Part shown: positions 12,343-26,913 of the stretch, in pieces
Numbering within the stretch: position 1 is the first letter of the stretch
How the letters are laid out: every line of letters starts with the position of its first letter
Source: Oppiella nova
Taxonomy: Eukaryota; Arthropoda; Arachnida; Sarcoptiformes; Oppiidae
Reading direction: 5' to 3'
DNA: 29,588 nt
NCBI GenBank assembly: GCA_905397405.1
Contig: CAJPVJ010000275.1
Coordinates: 1 to 29,588, forward strand
Translations under genes and position numbers: made by a program
Notes under the pieces: generated by a model
The model's input: only the letters and a program-made list of their open reading frames with translations
Told to the model about the DNA's origin: nothing
Databases searched by the model: none

Positions 12343-12420
12343 TGTGAGAACGAGAAGTTGGTTCACTCGGACTTCTTCAACGACTTCGAGGACCTCTTCG
12401 ACGACGAAGACATCAAATGA
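12241..12420 (+). CDS. COPS9: COP9 signalosome subunit 9, first part printed as its complement
   Basis: COPS9 is the small acidic subunit (about 57 aa) of the COP9 signalosome, which removes NEDD8 from cullin ubiquitin ligases. As printed, only the end reads normally: from 12343 codons give CENEKLVHSDFFNDFEDL then FDDEDIK and a TGA at 12418, the hallmark COPS9 C-terminus. Upstream the printed frame has a TAG at 12334 and no homology. Taking the base-by-base complement of 12241-12342, without reversing, gives an ATG and MKPTIVADEMFPEG..., the hallmark COPS9 N-terminus, running in frame into the normal part for 59 aa in total. The block is therefore almost certainly a sequence-handling error in a sound single-exon gene. 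It is convergent with ZFP64, 113 bases away. Confidence 0.9.
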
Positions 12421-12489
12421 ATACCTTTTACACAATTTGTCATCATTTTAATGGTTAACCAAATGTCTGTCAATTTATATAACATTTGA

Positions 12490-12495
12490 AATAAA
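12490..12495 (+). terminator. AATAAA poly(A) signal of COPS9
   Basis: A canonical AATAAA lies 69 bases after the COPS9 stop, between the two convergent stop codons of COPS9 and ZFP64. Confidence 0.55.
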
Positions 12496-12533
12496 AACAT
12501 ATAATTTGTATATAAATTGAGTGCAAAATGCAA

Positions 12534-15986
<3,453 letters not shown>

Positions 15987-16866
15987 TCCCACCACTGGTC
16001 GACGTAAGTGTTGAGTGAATGTCAATTAATTGTGACTTAATTGCAATGAATCATCAATTGGTTGCTTGTATGCAGACTGTCGTACACTGTGTGCTATAAG
16101 TGCACTGCAATACTGCCAATACTACCCTACCCTACCCTACCAATACAATACTACCCTGATGTATTATTTTATGCGCACTTCAGGCCTGCAGTAAGCATTA
16201 GCGCACTATTCAAATGCATTCAATATTACAATTAATTGTGTGCTATATTATGATCTAGATCTTATTTTAATTTGGGTTCACATTAATAATAATGCACTGT
16301 AATGTTAATACACTAAACTTAATCTATTAATATGACATTTTGTTAATTTTAGTTAATTGTCAAATACGACCATGCTCGAATACAATTACTAAATAAATGT
16401 CTAAATTTGCTCTACAAAATGGGAATATAAATTATATACTCGTAATAATTGTACCTTGTTCAATATTTGTAGCATGTTCCAATCAAAGGAGACTTTATTT
16501 TTAGGGGCTTTAATGCATATCTCATTGTATGACCATGATCATTTATCATTATAAATAGAATTACCTTTAATTTGATTACATTTCATGTTATATTTAAGTG
16601 ATATCAAATGAGTTTTAAAAATGCAAAATGTGTTAAAAATCTTTTTATTAATGAATGAATTTTCAAATAAAACACATTTTCTTTAATTAGAGATAAATGT
16701 TTGAATAAAATTAACTTATAAATAGATTTGCATTAAAACTATATATCGAGTGTTTGACTGCAGAGATGACAACACTTTGAAAACTTTATATTATATAAAA
16801 ATACGGCTCAAAAGGGTCAGTCATCTGACTCATAGATTCTGAATGAATGAATGAAGGAATGGTATG
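15987..16866. other. intergenic region between ZFP64 and SLC38 3' end
   Basis: About 0.9 kb. The part near 15990-16200 is less AT-rich and probably holds the ZFP64 promoter. It contains a short TACCC-type repeat at 16123-16140. The rest is AT-rich and presumably includes the SLC38 3' UTR. No other gene is seen. Confidence 0.4.
16123..16140. repeat. short TACCC pentamer repeat
   Basis: Three tandem TACCC units plus a partial one, with further ACTACCCT copies just before and after. It is too short to be a telomeric tract. Confidence 0.7.
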
Positions 16867-19800
16867 TTATTTGCAAAGAAGTGCTTCTCCTTCCGAGTAG
16901 AGCAAGTCGTTGATGACTTGTATGAAGACAATGACGAAAATGAAAGCACCCGTAAGTATGACCAGAAGGCCGTAGATGTGGAGGGCTTTGCTGAAGAGCA
17001 CATTAGTGCCCAAACGGGACATACGTTTGGCCAGCGCTACCATACAGAGCCCCGGGAAGACAAACACATTACACGACGCCAATGAACCTGTCGTCAAATG
17101 GTTATCATATGTTTACTATTAGTTGTCTATTCATTCAAAAGTATTGAAAACACACGATTGCCTTGTTTATAGAGAGTTATAAAAAGAGGTCTCATTTTGG
17201 TGGTAAACAATTTACTAATTGATTGGAAAGGGTTGGCCTCCAGAACCTATACATGCTTTCATTGATTTCAATAAACTTATTTTGACTAATGATAGGATGT
17301 GTTCATTGTATGGGAAATTCCCATTTGTTTATGAAAATAGCGAAAATCTAATCACTATTTCAGCGTTTGTTTGAAATACATGTATAGAAAGTCTGCTAAC
17401 TTCTTGGCACATGAATTATCGCATTATTTAGAGGTTACGAGTGTTTACAAGAAGTGTAGATATGATAGTAAACTGACCCAAGAGTTCGATAGCAATGGTA
17501 ATGTTAGGCGTGACTATTGATAAGAGGAGTACCACTGCATTCCATACACTCGTTATAATGATCCGACGCCTCAGCTCTCCTCCAATGAAGTCTTCGGCCG
17601 ACAGTTTAGACAACTCGGCGTACAGTCCGTCCAGAGCTCCCCTTCAATGGCATTCATTTGTCATTCAATTAACGCACAAATTAAACATTTCATTCATACC
17701 TCCCGCAGAACATTAGGGGCGCGTATGTTGTGATCATTTTGATTATTAAAGCAAATATTCCTAATTTCCGGAATAATGTGTTAGTAATGAATGCATGTTT
17801 GCAATGTTTGTATGAATACCTGCGGCCACTACTGGATCTCTTGCGTCAAACATTTGCTAACAGATCAAAGGTTTTTGTAAAATAGAGATACATGTAGTGA
17901 ACAGTTTGCTTACCATTATATCTGGTGATACATAAGCACCAAAAGTCAAGTAACCGAAAGTACCGGAAAGACAGTACAGAAAGAATAGGAGGAAGAGTGC
18001 CAAAGCTGTGGCTTTTGAGAAAGACTTGAGTTTTCGGTCAGCCATACAGGCGTAGATCGGAACCACTATTTCGTGTGTCTTATTTGGTGACAATTTTGTT
18101 GCATTAATTAACACAATACTGTATTATAATGAGATAATCACCTGATATGCAAAACACACGACAGGAAGGGCTGCAAATAAGCTCACCATACTGCCTGGGC
18201 TGACATTAAAGCAATATAATCAGTGGTCATTAATCAGTTATTTGCTAAGTTTGCTATATTAGTACCTTGTCTTGATTGGACCGGGTTTAGTGTCCAGTAT
18301 TAGATACTCGTAAACGTTTAAAAACACCACGTAAAGCATTGCAAAAACTCCGAGAGTGCTATTGATTTTGAAATAGTAATGTTATTTGTTAAAGTAAGTG
18401 ATTTATGTTTCACTCAGACCTCGCGTATCTCAAGAAGTCTAGTCTTTTAAAGTAACACATCGTCCAAATGCATACAATAGCTGTGATAGATATTGTGAAA
18501 TTCCTGTTTAGATACCATGTATGACAAAACTGTGGCCCCATGTATGTCGCGAACACTTTGAAATTAAGTAAAAATTAGTATTTTATAATGATTAATTTAA
18601 TGGCTTATTTATTATACTTCTATCATATTGGTCACCAATTATGATAAGAAACGTGACATTAATGCCAAAACAGGTGCACATAATAGAGGCGGCGGCTAAT
18701 TGTTGAGCTCTTTTACCACACATTGACAGTAAGACATCGTGATAAGTGCTGTCATTATTAATATCGGAACAGTATATTAATATTAACATTGTTGTCGCCA
18801 ACATTGCAATTATGACCTATTGTTTTGTCAAATAGAAGGGCTGCAAATAAGCTCACCATACTGCCTGGGCTGACATTAAAGCAATATAATCAGTGGTCAT
18901 TAATCAGTTATTTGCTAAGTTTGCTATATTAGTACCTTGTCTTGATTGGACCGGGTTTAGTTTCCAGTATTAGATACTCGTAAACGTTTAAAAACACCAC
19001 GTAAAGCATTGCAAAAACTCCGAGAGTGCTATTGATTTTGAAATAGTCATGTTATTTGTTAAAGTATCAGGGTAAGTAATTTGTGTTTCACTCAGACCTC
19101 GCGTATCTCAAGAAGTCTAGTCTTTTGAAGTAACACATCGTCCAAATGCATACAATAGCTGTGATAGATATTGTGAAATTCCTGTTTAGATACCATGTAT
19201 GACAAAACTGTGACCCCATGTATGTCGCGAACACTTTGAAATTAAGTAAAAATTAGTATATTATAATGATTAGTTTAATGGCTTATTTATTATACTTCTA
19301 TCATATTGGTCACCAATTATGATCAGAAATGTGACATTAATGCCAAAACAGGTGCACATAATAGAGGCGGCGGCTAATTGTTGGGCTCTTTTACCACACA
19401 TTGACAGTAAGACATCGTGATAAGTGCTGTCATTATTAATATCGGAACAGTATATTAATATTAACATTGTTGTCGCCAACATTGCAATTATGACCTATTG
19501 TTTTGTCAAATCAATTCAAAGTATAAATTTTAAGAATTCAATACGAATTAAGTCAAACCAATTGAACTAAAGTAGCGGCTGTCAGACCTCCCAATCTATC
19601 GTAAGCAACCGGATAGTTGAGAACCCCGGCCCCCAATGCAGCGTTTACTAGGAGGAAGGCACCCACTCTCCAACTCGACCCTATTGTCACAATTAACCAG
19701 TCAATTAAATATAGATTAAATTTAAATTCAATTAAATTTAAATAATGTTTAAAAATTTTCAATGACTCAATGAATATTTTATATTCTGTTTTACCAGATG

Positions 19801-22338
19801 TTAACTCCGATATTCAGCATAACTCAAGACCCTAACAGTCTGTATATAAATATTAAAGCGCCGAACACCAGGATAACTGACACTGAAATCCAATTTGAAG
19901 ATCAAGACTTCAGGTTCTATTCAAAGCCATATTATCTCAGGTATTGTATTAAATGAATATTTATAACCTTAGAATTTACTGTATATTCTGCTATTCTTTT
20001 GTAATATATTCTGTATATTTAAAGACACTTCTCAATGTATGCAATATTCTGATAGTAGTATAATTATATTGTATAATTATTAGATAATTTTAAAGATTTG
20101 GAAAAAGTATAGGTTGAATAATAATCAGTGTAGAAATTAAGAATAAAGTTTTCATGTCGAAATCGAAAGTTTTAAATGCTCTCAGATATTATCCTTCATT
20201 TTAATCAAAGTTGACTTTAAATAACCCAATGTTTAGACTAAGCCTTCCGTCAAAAGTCATTGAAGACGGAGAAGAAGAGACAGATTACGACTCAAAGAGC
20301 GGTACATTTGTGGTGAAGATTTCTAAACTAAATAAAGGCGAACACTTTGAGGGATTAGATTTATTGACCAAATTGTTGTCAAATGAATCAAACAAACAAA
20401 TAACTAAAAAGTCTTTAATTGAAGTGATTGATGGACAAGAGGTGAACACAGAGAGTGATTTTTTGATTGATGAGGACTTTGATTGGCATTTGGAGCAAAC
20501 AGTTAGACATGAAAGCGACGACTTATTACTCTTTGGACAGACCTATGGGTTTGCCGACCAGTACTCAGCAGTGGTCGCAAGAATTGTGGAAGAATTTAAT
20601 GATTTAATTGATATCAAAGATCCCGAACATAAAAGTTATAGCGAGAGAAGGGAAGAACGATTGGCTACAGAATCTGAAGATTTCAATGACGACCACTATT
20701 TATCTGATCTCTACGACCAAAATGAAATTATTTCAAACTTAAATTCATATGAATTCCCATTTTGTGATACATTTAGCGACGATCAGAGGTTTAAACTGAA
20801 AGATTTGCCCAAAAAAGAGTATATTCTTGAGAAGTGTATCAAAAAGAAGTTATTGTTGGGAATGATTGACATATTGTTTGGTTACGCTTATGATATGCGG
20901 GTCAATGAGGGCGACCATAATGTGGAGTCTGGTTGGACTGTATGTAAACTGTCGGCCACTTTGTCATGGTTTGACTCTTACGACTCGCTTAAAGAAGTTA
21001 TTATAACTTCTATTCGACGATCTCTTTGTTATCCATTATATCGGGAATGGAGTTTATCTCTCAAAGTGCTCGAAGATGTCATCAGAATTATAGAATTGGG
21101 CCAAAACTGTGTCTTAAATTGTTTTCTAGACATTCATAAGATGTTTAATGAGAGCGGAGACGGCAGATATTTATTGAACGACCTCTACATCACTGACTAC
21201 TGCGTTTGGCTGCAGTCTCTCAAAAGCAACACATTTGAGTCGTTGGCCACTGCTCTCCAACACATCCGAGTCAACAAAAGTGATGTTAATCTGGATCTCG
21301 ACGTCTTGGAGAGAGCCGCCAAACTAGCCATCGATGAACAACGTGATTGTCATTCAAACGAATCCCCAGCAGATAATTCTAATAACGATAACTATTCTGA
21401 ATCTAATGATAACAAAAAACTTCTACATAACAAAAATGAATGCAATTCTAAAGCAACGGAAACCCCTTCAGAGTTAAATAAGAAAGACATTGACAAACAA
21501 ATTGATTCCGATGATGATAGTGACTAATAAAAGCAGTTGTCGTCATAATTGTGTGTTTCAATCATATTATGTTTTTATGGAGATTTTTGCCGAAATAAAT
21601 TGTTATTATTATTGAGATAACTGAACGCTAGACATACTCTATTTTTGAATTAAAGACTATGCTATAACAGTAATACAAACCAAATAACAAAAATAGCAGA
21701 TAATTATAATTTACATTATTTTATCTGATAGATAGATATTTGTGTTTCAATTAAATAATCAATAAAATGTGTTTTGAATTAAAAAAATTGTCAATAATGG
21801 CTGACCTCCTCGTAATGCTTCAGTCACTCCGGGTTTGCTATAATCAGATCCGCTGCTGTCATCGGAAGCACTGGTGGGCTCATACTTTCGGGCCAATTGG
21901 TCCAGTAGTGGACTTCTTTCAGTCTCCTCCTTAATGGTGGCCCACTCCACGATATTACTTGAGTTCAGTTCAACAATGGTTTGTCAGTACAATCATTGAG
22001 TTATAATCAAGCTCATTTACCTTCTGTTTATTCTAACGGATCCCTGACTGCAATGCAATTGTTATATTCATACAAAATATTAGACCATTTCATGAGATAT
22101 ACTGTAAGTAAGCGTATGATTAGTACCGAAGTCTGTCCGATAGGTCTGTAGAGAGTGTTTGCCACGGAATATATGCGGGAAAGTCAACACTACTGTTGAT
22201 GCTGTCGTGGATGAAAGAGCCGGACGTTTTCCTCTGATGACCCCTTTCCACGACCACTGAACCTCTGAGTCTTGTGGACGAATCCATGACAATAGACGAC
22301 TCCATTGTCCTGTTCTTAAAGCTTTGCGACGCTTCCAT
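16867..22338 (-). CDS. SLC38A7: SLC38A7-like sodium-coupled neutral amino-acid transporter
   Basis: A member of the SLC38/AAAP family; vertebrate SLC38A7 exports glutamine from lysosomes or acts at the plasma membrane. Coding exons: 22338-22127, 21957-21806, 19680-19559, 19494-19296, 19233-19098, 19028-18936, 18190-18142, 18078-17914, 17856-17820, 17760-17700, 17641-17478 and 17087-16867. Phases agree, giving 536 aa using one copy of the duplicated exons. Family marks are a long hydrophilic N-terminus, LLVNAALGAGVLNYPVAY in TM1, TFLIIIGDQYD, GTFGYLTFGAYVSPDI and NVFVFPGLC near the end. The start is the ATG at 22338; the GTG at 21950 is within exon 2 and is not a start. Exons 4-6 occur again at 18816-18618, 18555-18420 and 18358-18266 (see the repeat). 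SHQ1 lies inside the 21805-19681 intron on the other strand. The orthologue could be SLC38A8 rather than A7. Confidence 0.87.
18165..19511 (-). repeat. tandem duplication of SLC38 exons 4-6 with their introns
   Basis: Copy 1 (18165-18833) and copy 2 (18835-19511) are nearly identical; I count about a dozen substitutions and one cluster with a net 8-base indel in an intron. The six exonic differences are four synonymous and two conservative amino-acid changes. Copy 2 also repeats the start of exon 7 (from 18860), which then runs straight into copy 1. One set of exons 4-6 is 428 bases, not a multiple of three, so splicing both copies together would shift the frame. Two alleles laid end to end in the assembly is the simplest reading. 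Confidence 0.93.
19798..21527 (+). CDS. SHQ1: SHQ1, H/ACA ribonucleoprotein assembly factor
   Basis: SHQ1 is a chaperone that binds dyskerin/NAP57 before H/ACA snoRNP and telomerase RNP assembly. Two exons, 19798-19940 and 20237-21527, join within the Arg of LRLSLPSK, giving 477 aa. The N-terminal CS-like domain starts MLTPIFSITQDP and ends in the first ~100 residues (FYSKPYYLRLSLPSK, HFEGLDLL). The SHQ1-specific helical domain follows (NDLIDIKDP, RREERLA, HYLSDL, NVESGW, LCYPLYR, LDIHKMF, LNDLYITDYCVWLQ). An Asp/Asn/Lys-rich disordered tail ends DSDDDSD. A TTG at 20211 lies in the intron and is not the start. The gene lies wholly within an intron of the SLC38 gene on the opposite strand. Confidence 0.95.
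21594..21599 (+). terminator. AATAAA poly(A) signal of SHQ1
   Basis: It lies 67 bases after the SHQ1 stop. A second AATAAA overlaps the stop itself (21526-21531) and is probably too close to be used alone. Confidence 0.5.
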
Positions 22339-25300
22339 AGTCTGCACTTCACTTCACTATTAATGAATTGAAAATATTCTGTACTTAACATAAAAGCTGA
22401 GAGAATCTAATAAAATGCATCACTTTTCACAATAAAGTCATAAGATTTCTAATAATTGAGTAATTAGTCAACAAATAGACATAAAATGTGGAAATGAAGT
22501 TTGAAACGATTGGAAAGTAGAAATCTTTGAAATGGTTTATTCTTATAAAGTTTCCACTTGTCGTGAGTATCAAAATGAGTTCATTCGTGAAAATAGTTGT
22601 TCATTGAGTGAACGTACTGTTGCTTCCACTCTATAAACACATATTATATGATATACTAGACTACTGTCCCAACTCTATGTAGTGTTTGACTGTTCGATAC
22701 TCTTATGGTTATTGACTGATATCTTGACTCTGAAGGCGTCTTAAAGGACATGAAATTCAATGTTTGTTTTCACAAATACACTGATATACTGTACTATACT
22801 GTAAATATATATAATTCCATTAATTTTTGTTTGAATTCTGATTTAGATCCAAAGTAACTAATCTTTTATTTATGTAGAAGTAATCATATCTATAGTATTC
22901 AACTTCATGGCTATTTCGTGTAAACTTAGCCCAATTTGCACACATTCTGGCACTACTGTTGCATAACTTAAACATTGATTTAAGCAAATGTAGAGATGCT
23001 CTGAGAAACTTCGACTATTGCCCACATTTATCAATCATTAATTGATTTTATTCAATTTTCTCATCAATTATTAGTGTGATTGTACTCAATGTATAGCATG
23101 TGTGGTCACTATCGTACACATGACTGATAATGTGCTAAATAAGTTTTTTTTGACAAATTACTAAACATTTAATTGATTTCTAATGTACTGTATACAATAC
23201 TATATAAAAATTATTTAAAAATAAATGAACAATTAATGAAATATTCTTAAATGTGGCAAATTGTTTATATTGAATTATAAATATATATCAAACATAGAGA
23301 TATAAGATCTTATAATGTTTGCATAATATGTAAAAAAACTAATTTATATCAACATATCTTCTAAATGACATTTCTAACAGTATTTCTTTTATTTGAATTT
23401 ATATTGAGTGATAAAAAGTTTTAAAACTATGATCAAAGAATAATACCGTTTGAATGCATATGCAAATTATTATAAAATAGTTTCTAATCTAATAAGTTTT
23501 TATATATTAATTTGTTTAATATTTATTTAATTAGAATTTAGAATTAAGTCTATTAACAGGTGCTATGATTATAGTAATTTAAATAATATTTTGGTATGAT
23601 ATTGTAATTTACAAGTACTAATTTCTTTGTTTATTAACGTAAGTGCTCTTAAAATTGTGATGGCTCATTTGCTATTTATATAACAATAAAATAAATTGTA
23701 CACATTGAATAATAATTAGTTGAAGCATCTAACATTAACTCTTTTCGCAGTTATTTTTAAACAGCGGATATTAATGATTCACTTTTCAAGTATTTTATTT
23801 TTGTTGTTGTTTTTTCCATTGAATTCTTAACAAACCTTCTTTTAATAAACACTAAAAACATTGTATTATAATATATTACAGTATAATTTTACAAAATATA
23901 TTATAAAGAGGAAATCAAAGTTTTTATTTTGATTAAATATTAAATATAAAAATTTAATAAATAAAACAATAATGTGTTTTATAATTGAATTATTTTTATG
24001 TCATAATGATCACTTTAATTATTACAGATCATTGTTCATAGTATAAAATTAGTTTAATAAGTATTACAATAATATTCTTAATGTTTATTAAAATTAAATA
24101 TATTAATGTACAGTATATTTTCTTTTATTAAATTAAAGTTTTATCAAACTAGTTGAAAAAATATTATGATTTCAAAGGGTTTTATAGCTCAAAATGATAA
24201 ATCATATGATTCTTCTAAAAATATGTGGCATTTATCAAATTATAAGTCCTGTACAAGTTATAAAAAGTAAATTCATTCTTTAAAAGTAAATTTTTAAAAT
24301 CTCATTTCAATGCCATAAATACAAAAACTTTGATCACTTTTTTGCTCTATTTTTACTAATCTTAAATAAAGCATTAATATTTTTTGTTAAAATTTTAAAT
24401 TAATCAATCAATTATCACAATAAGCTGATACAAACACTATTTTAAGGCGTGTTTTAATTATGAAATTTAATTTATAAATGATATTAATTTTGCAGAAAAT
24501 GAAAATATTTTCTATAAATAAGAGTTACTTATCTAATGAAAATAAAAATATTTGGAACTTTACTAACTGAGCTCTGTACCCAAACTATTTTCAAAAATCT
24601 TATATTTGACAAGACGGATTATTATGATATTAAACAATCAAAAATATACTACAATATTATTATAAATTGAAAACTGGTTTTAAATGCATCACCTATACAG
24701 AGTATAACATAATATCTAGCCATACCGGTAGGAATACCCAGGGATGCAAATTGGGAATAACCAAAACAGTATAAAAATTATTTCTGTTTCTTTCAAAAAT
24801 ATTTGGGAATGTTATACAACATGAAGTAAATGAAAATATTAACTATAATACTAAACACAAAACAGCTTCTAATGACTTGATTTCAGATTAAGAATAAGTT
24901 TCAAACCCATAATTATGGCTCACTTTACCCACCCTTTTGACGATTCAAATGATATATTATGTCATTATTAATACATTTGATAAAACATATATAATTAACG
25001 GATGTCTAAAATACCTAATTTATAAACAAACTGTAAGTATAGTGTTGTTTTTGGTGTCAAGCACATTAATCACAATTTAAGGAAATTTTTCACTTAAGAA
25101 ATAAATTTTAAGAAATAAAGGCCGCAAAAACAATTTACAAAAAAACAGAGTCACTACAATATTGACAAAATGAATCAATATTCAATGAATACTATTTAAA
25201 ATTAAATATGACTACTGTTTGTACATGTCTTAAGTATGAACTTCATACTATGAAGTTTGTTTGTAACACATTTCCATAAGAAAGTAAAGTTATTTCACAG

Positions 25301-26913
25301 ATTCCTTTATGCATTTACATATTACAGTACTGTAATATTAGATATAATATTGAATAGAAATTATATTTAATAAATATTAAAACTATTATTAAAGAATATA
25401 TTTTGAATTCAAGCTGAGATACAGTAATTTATTCCATAGGAATTGAAATCATTTGGTTAGTTATTACAATATGCGTTAAACATATGAGAATTGTTTAGGA
25501 TTCATACATTGGAGTCAAATAACACTCATTTCCCTTCAAACTTAACACTCATTTCAACACAAATTGTTTAATAAAAGTGTGACAAATGTTTAGTAAAATA
25601 TGTTTCGTGTATATAATTTGCATAAATCTTGACTTTTCCGGAAGAGTACTATATAAGGATTTGCCACATACTTTCACTCGTGGCCATAAATTTAATACGA
25701 GTTATCTACATTAATATACATTACGAGTCCCATCAATTATATAAGACATACATTACGTGTTCTAAGAATTAGTTTTCGATGTCAATAATCTATAGATAAG
25801 TGTTTATGAGATATGTTTCCGGTCTATTGAATGGTAATGCAAACAGTGGTGTATTTTATATGATATCATAATATGTTTCATAAATAGCTCTCAAAAGATA
25901 TTATTTGCGAGAAATTCCTGTTTCGAAACCCAAATGCCATGAATCGAGAGAAACAAAAAAAACTTTTAAAAAACTTTTCAAAAACTGTTGATTAAAGTGA
26001 TGTCAACTCAACCACAAACCCGTCTCTCGATTGCATGCTTTGAATACACGTTTAAAAAGTATTCAAAAAGTATTCAAAAAGTATTCAAAAAGTATTCAAA
26101 AAGCAAATCCAATGCTTTGCTATGCCATACAACTGGCCAAAGCATACCTGAGCTCTCACTCACTGACTCAATGATTGCCATTCAATACTCTCATACTCTC
26201 ATAGCCTAACTGTCATACCGTATACCCGGCCATCACACGAATCACTAACCCTTAGTCCAGTCCCTCACATATACTGTTACACAATAATGCAGACGTGGGA
26301 GGCCTCGCAACCCATACCAGTGCCCATCAATTCATTAAATACTTGTCCAAATTAATCTTATTGAAACATTGTGCAATTAGTCAATTAGTTTACATTTTAT
26401 TTATTGTCGGGAGTTGTAAATATAAACATTTTATGAATAAATAGATGTATAACGAAGTTAAGGGGGCAGAGGGGGCACGAAGTATATGACGGTCTGTGCT
26501 GATGGTGTGTGCGATGAGTGAGTTTGCGTTGGACTTCAAGTGAAAGGGCGTTGTTTTGCATTGAATTGAACTGAACTGTGATTTCAATGCATTGAATGCT
26601 ATGCTGAGTGTGTGTGCCGTGAATGCAGTGACTGTTGTGATGATGAATGCAATCACTTATCAAATGATTCATTCATTCATTCATTAAATTCAATACAATT
26701 TGAGTGATATATTCATTTCATATTCACTTCATTACTATTTATTATACACTAGTGTTGGACACAAGACATGGTATGTGCGGGTGATATGTGTTTATGACGA
26801 GCGAGTGGTTAGTGTGTGTCTGGAGTGGTATTTAGCGCTCATATACTCATCACTGATATTGTGGTCAATGAGTGGTCATTGGATCCATTGATTGATGAAT
26901 CGCACGAAAGACT
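22339..26913. other. 4.6 kb intergenic region between divergent SLC38 and CadN
   Basis: Very AT-rich, and no coding signal is found on either strand. It holds the upstream regions of both divergent genes. Two perfect octamers ATGCAAAT occur (23460-23467 and 24744-24751), matching the POU-factor consensus; in AT-rich DNA they may be chance. An 11-base tandem repeat lies at 26054-26097. The CadN-proximal 600 bases are less AT-rich and probably contain its promoter and 5' UTR. Confidence 0.5.
26054..26097. repeat. 11-base tandem repeat AAAAAGTATTC x4
   Basis: Four exact copies and a partial fifth (AAAAAG). The open frame across it is a product of the repeat and is not a gene. Confidence 0.95.

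Noticed and set aside
12200-12420. Printed + frame with an internal TAG as a pseudogene or stop-recoded gene
   Set aside because: The frame before 12343 has no family match, while the in-place complement gives an exact COPS9 N-terminus; the TAG lies in the complemented block.
23460-24751. POU octamer sites as evidence of a neural enhancer for CadN
   Set aside because: Two AT-rich 8-mers in 4.6 kb of AT-rich DNA are weak evidence; I only note them in the region entry.
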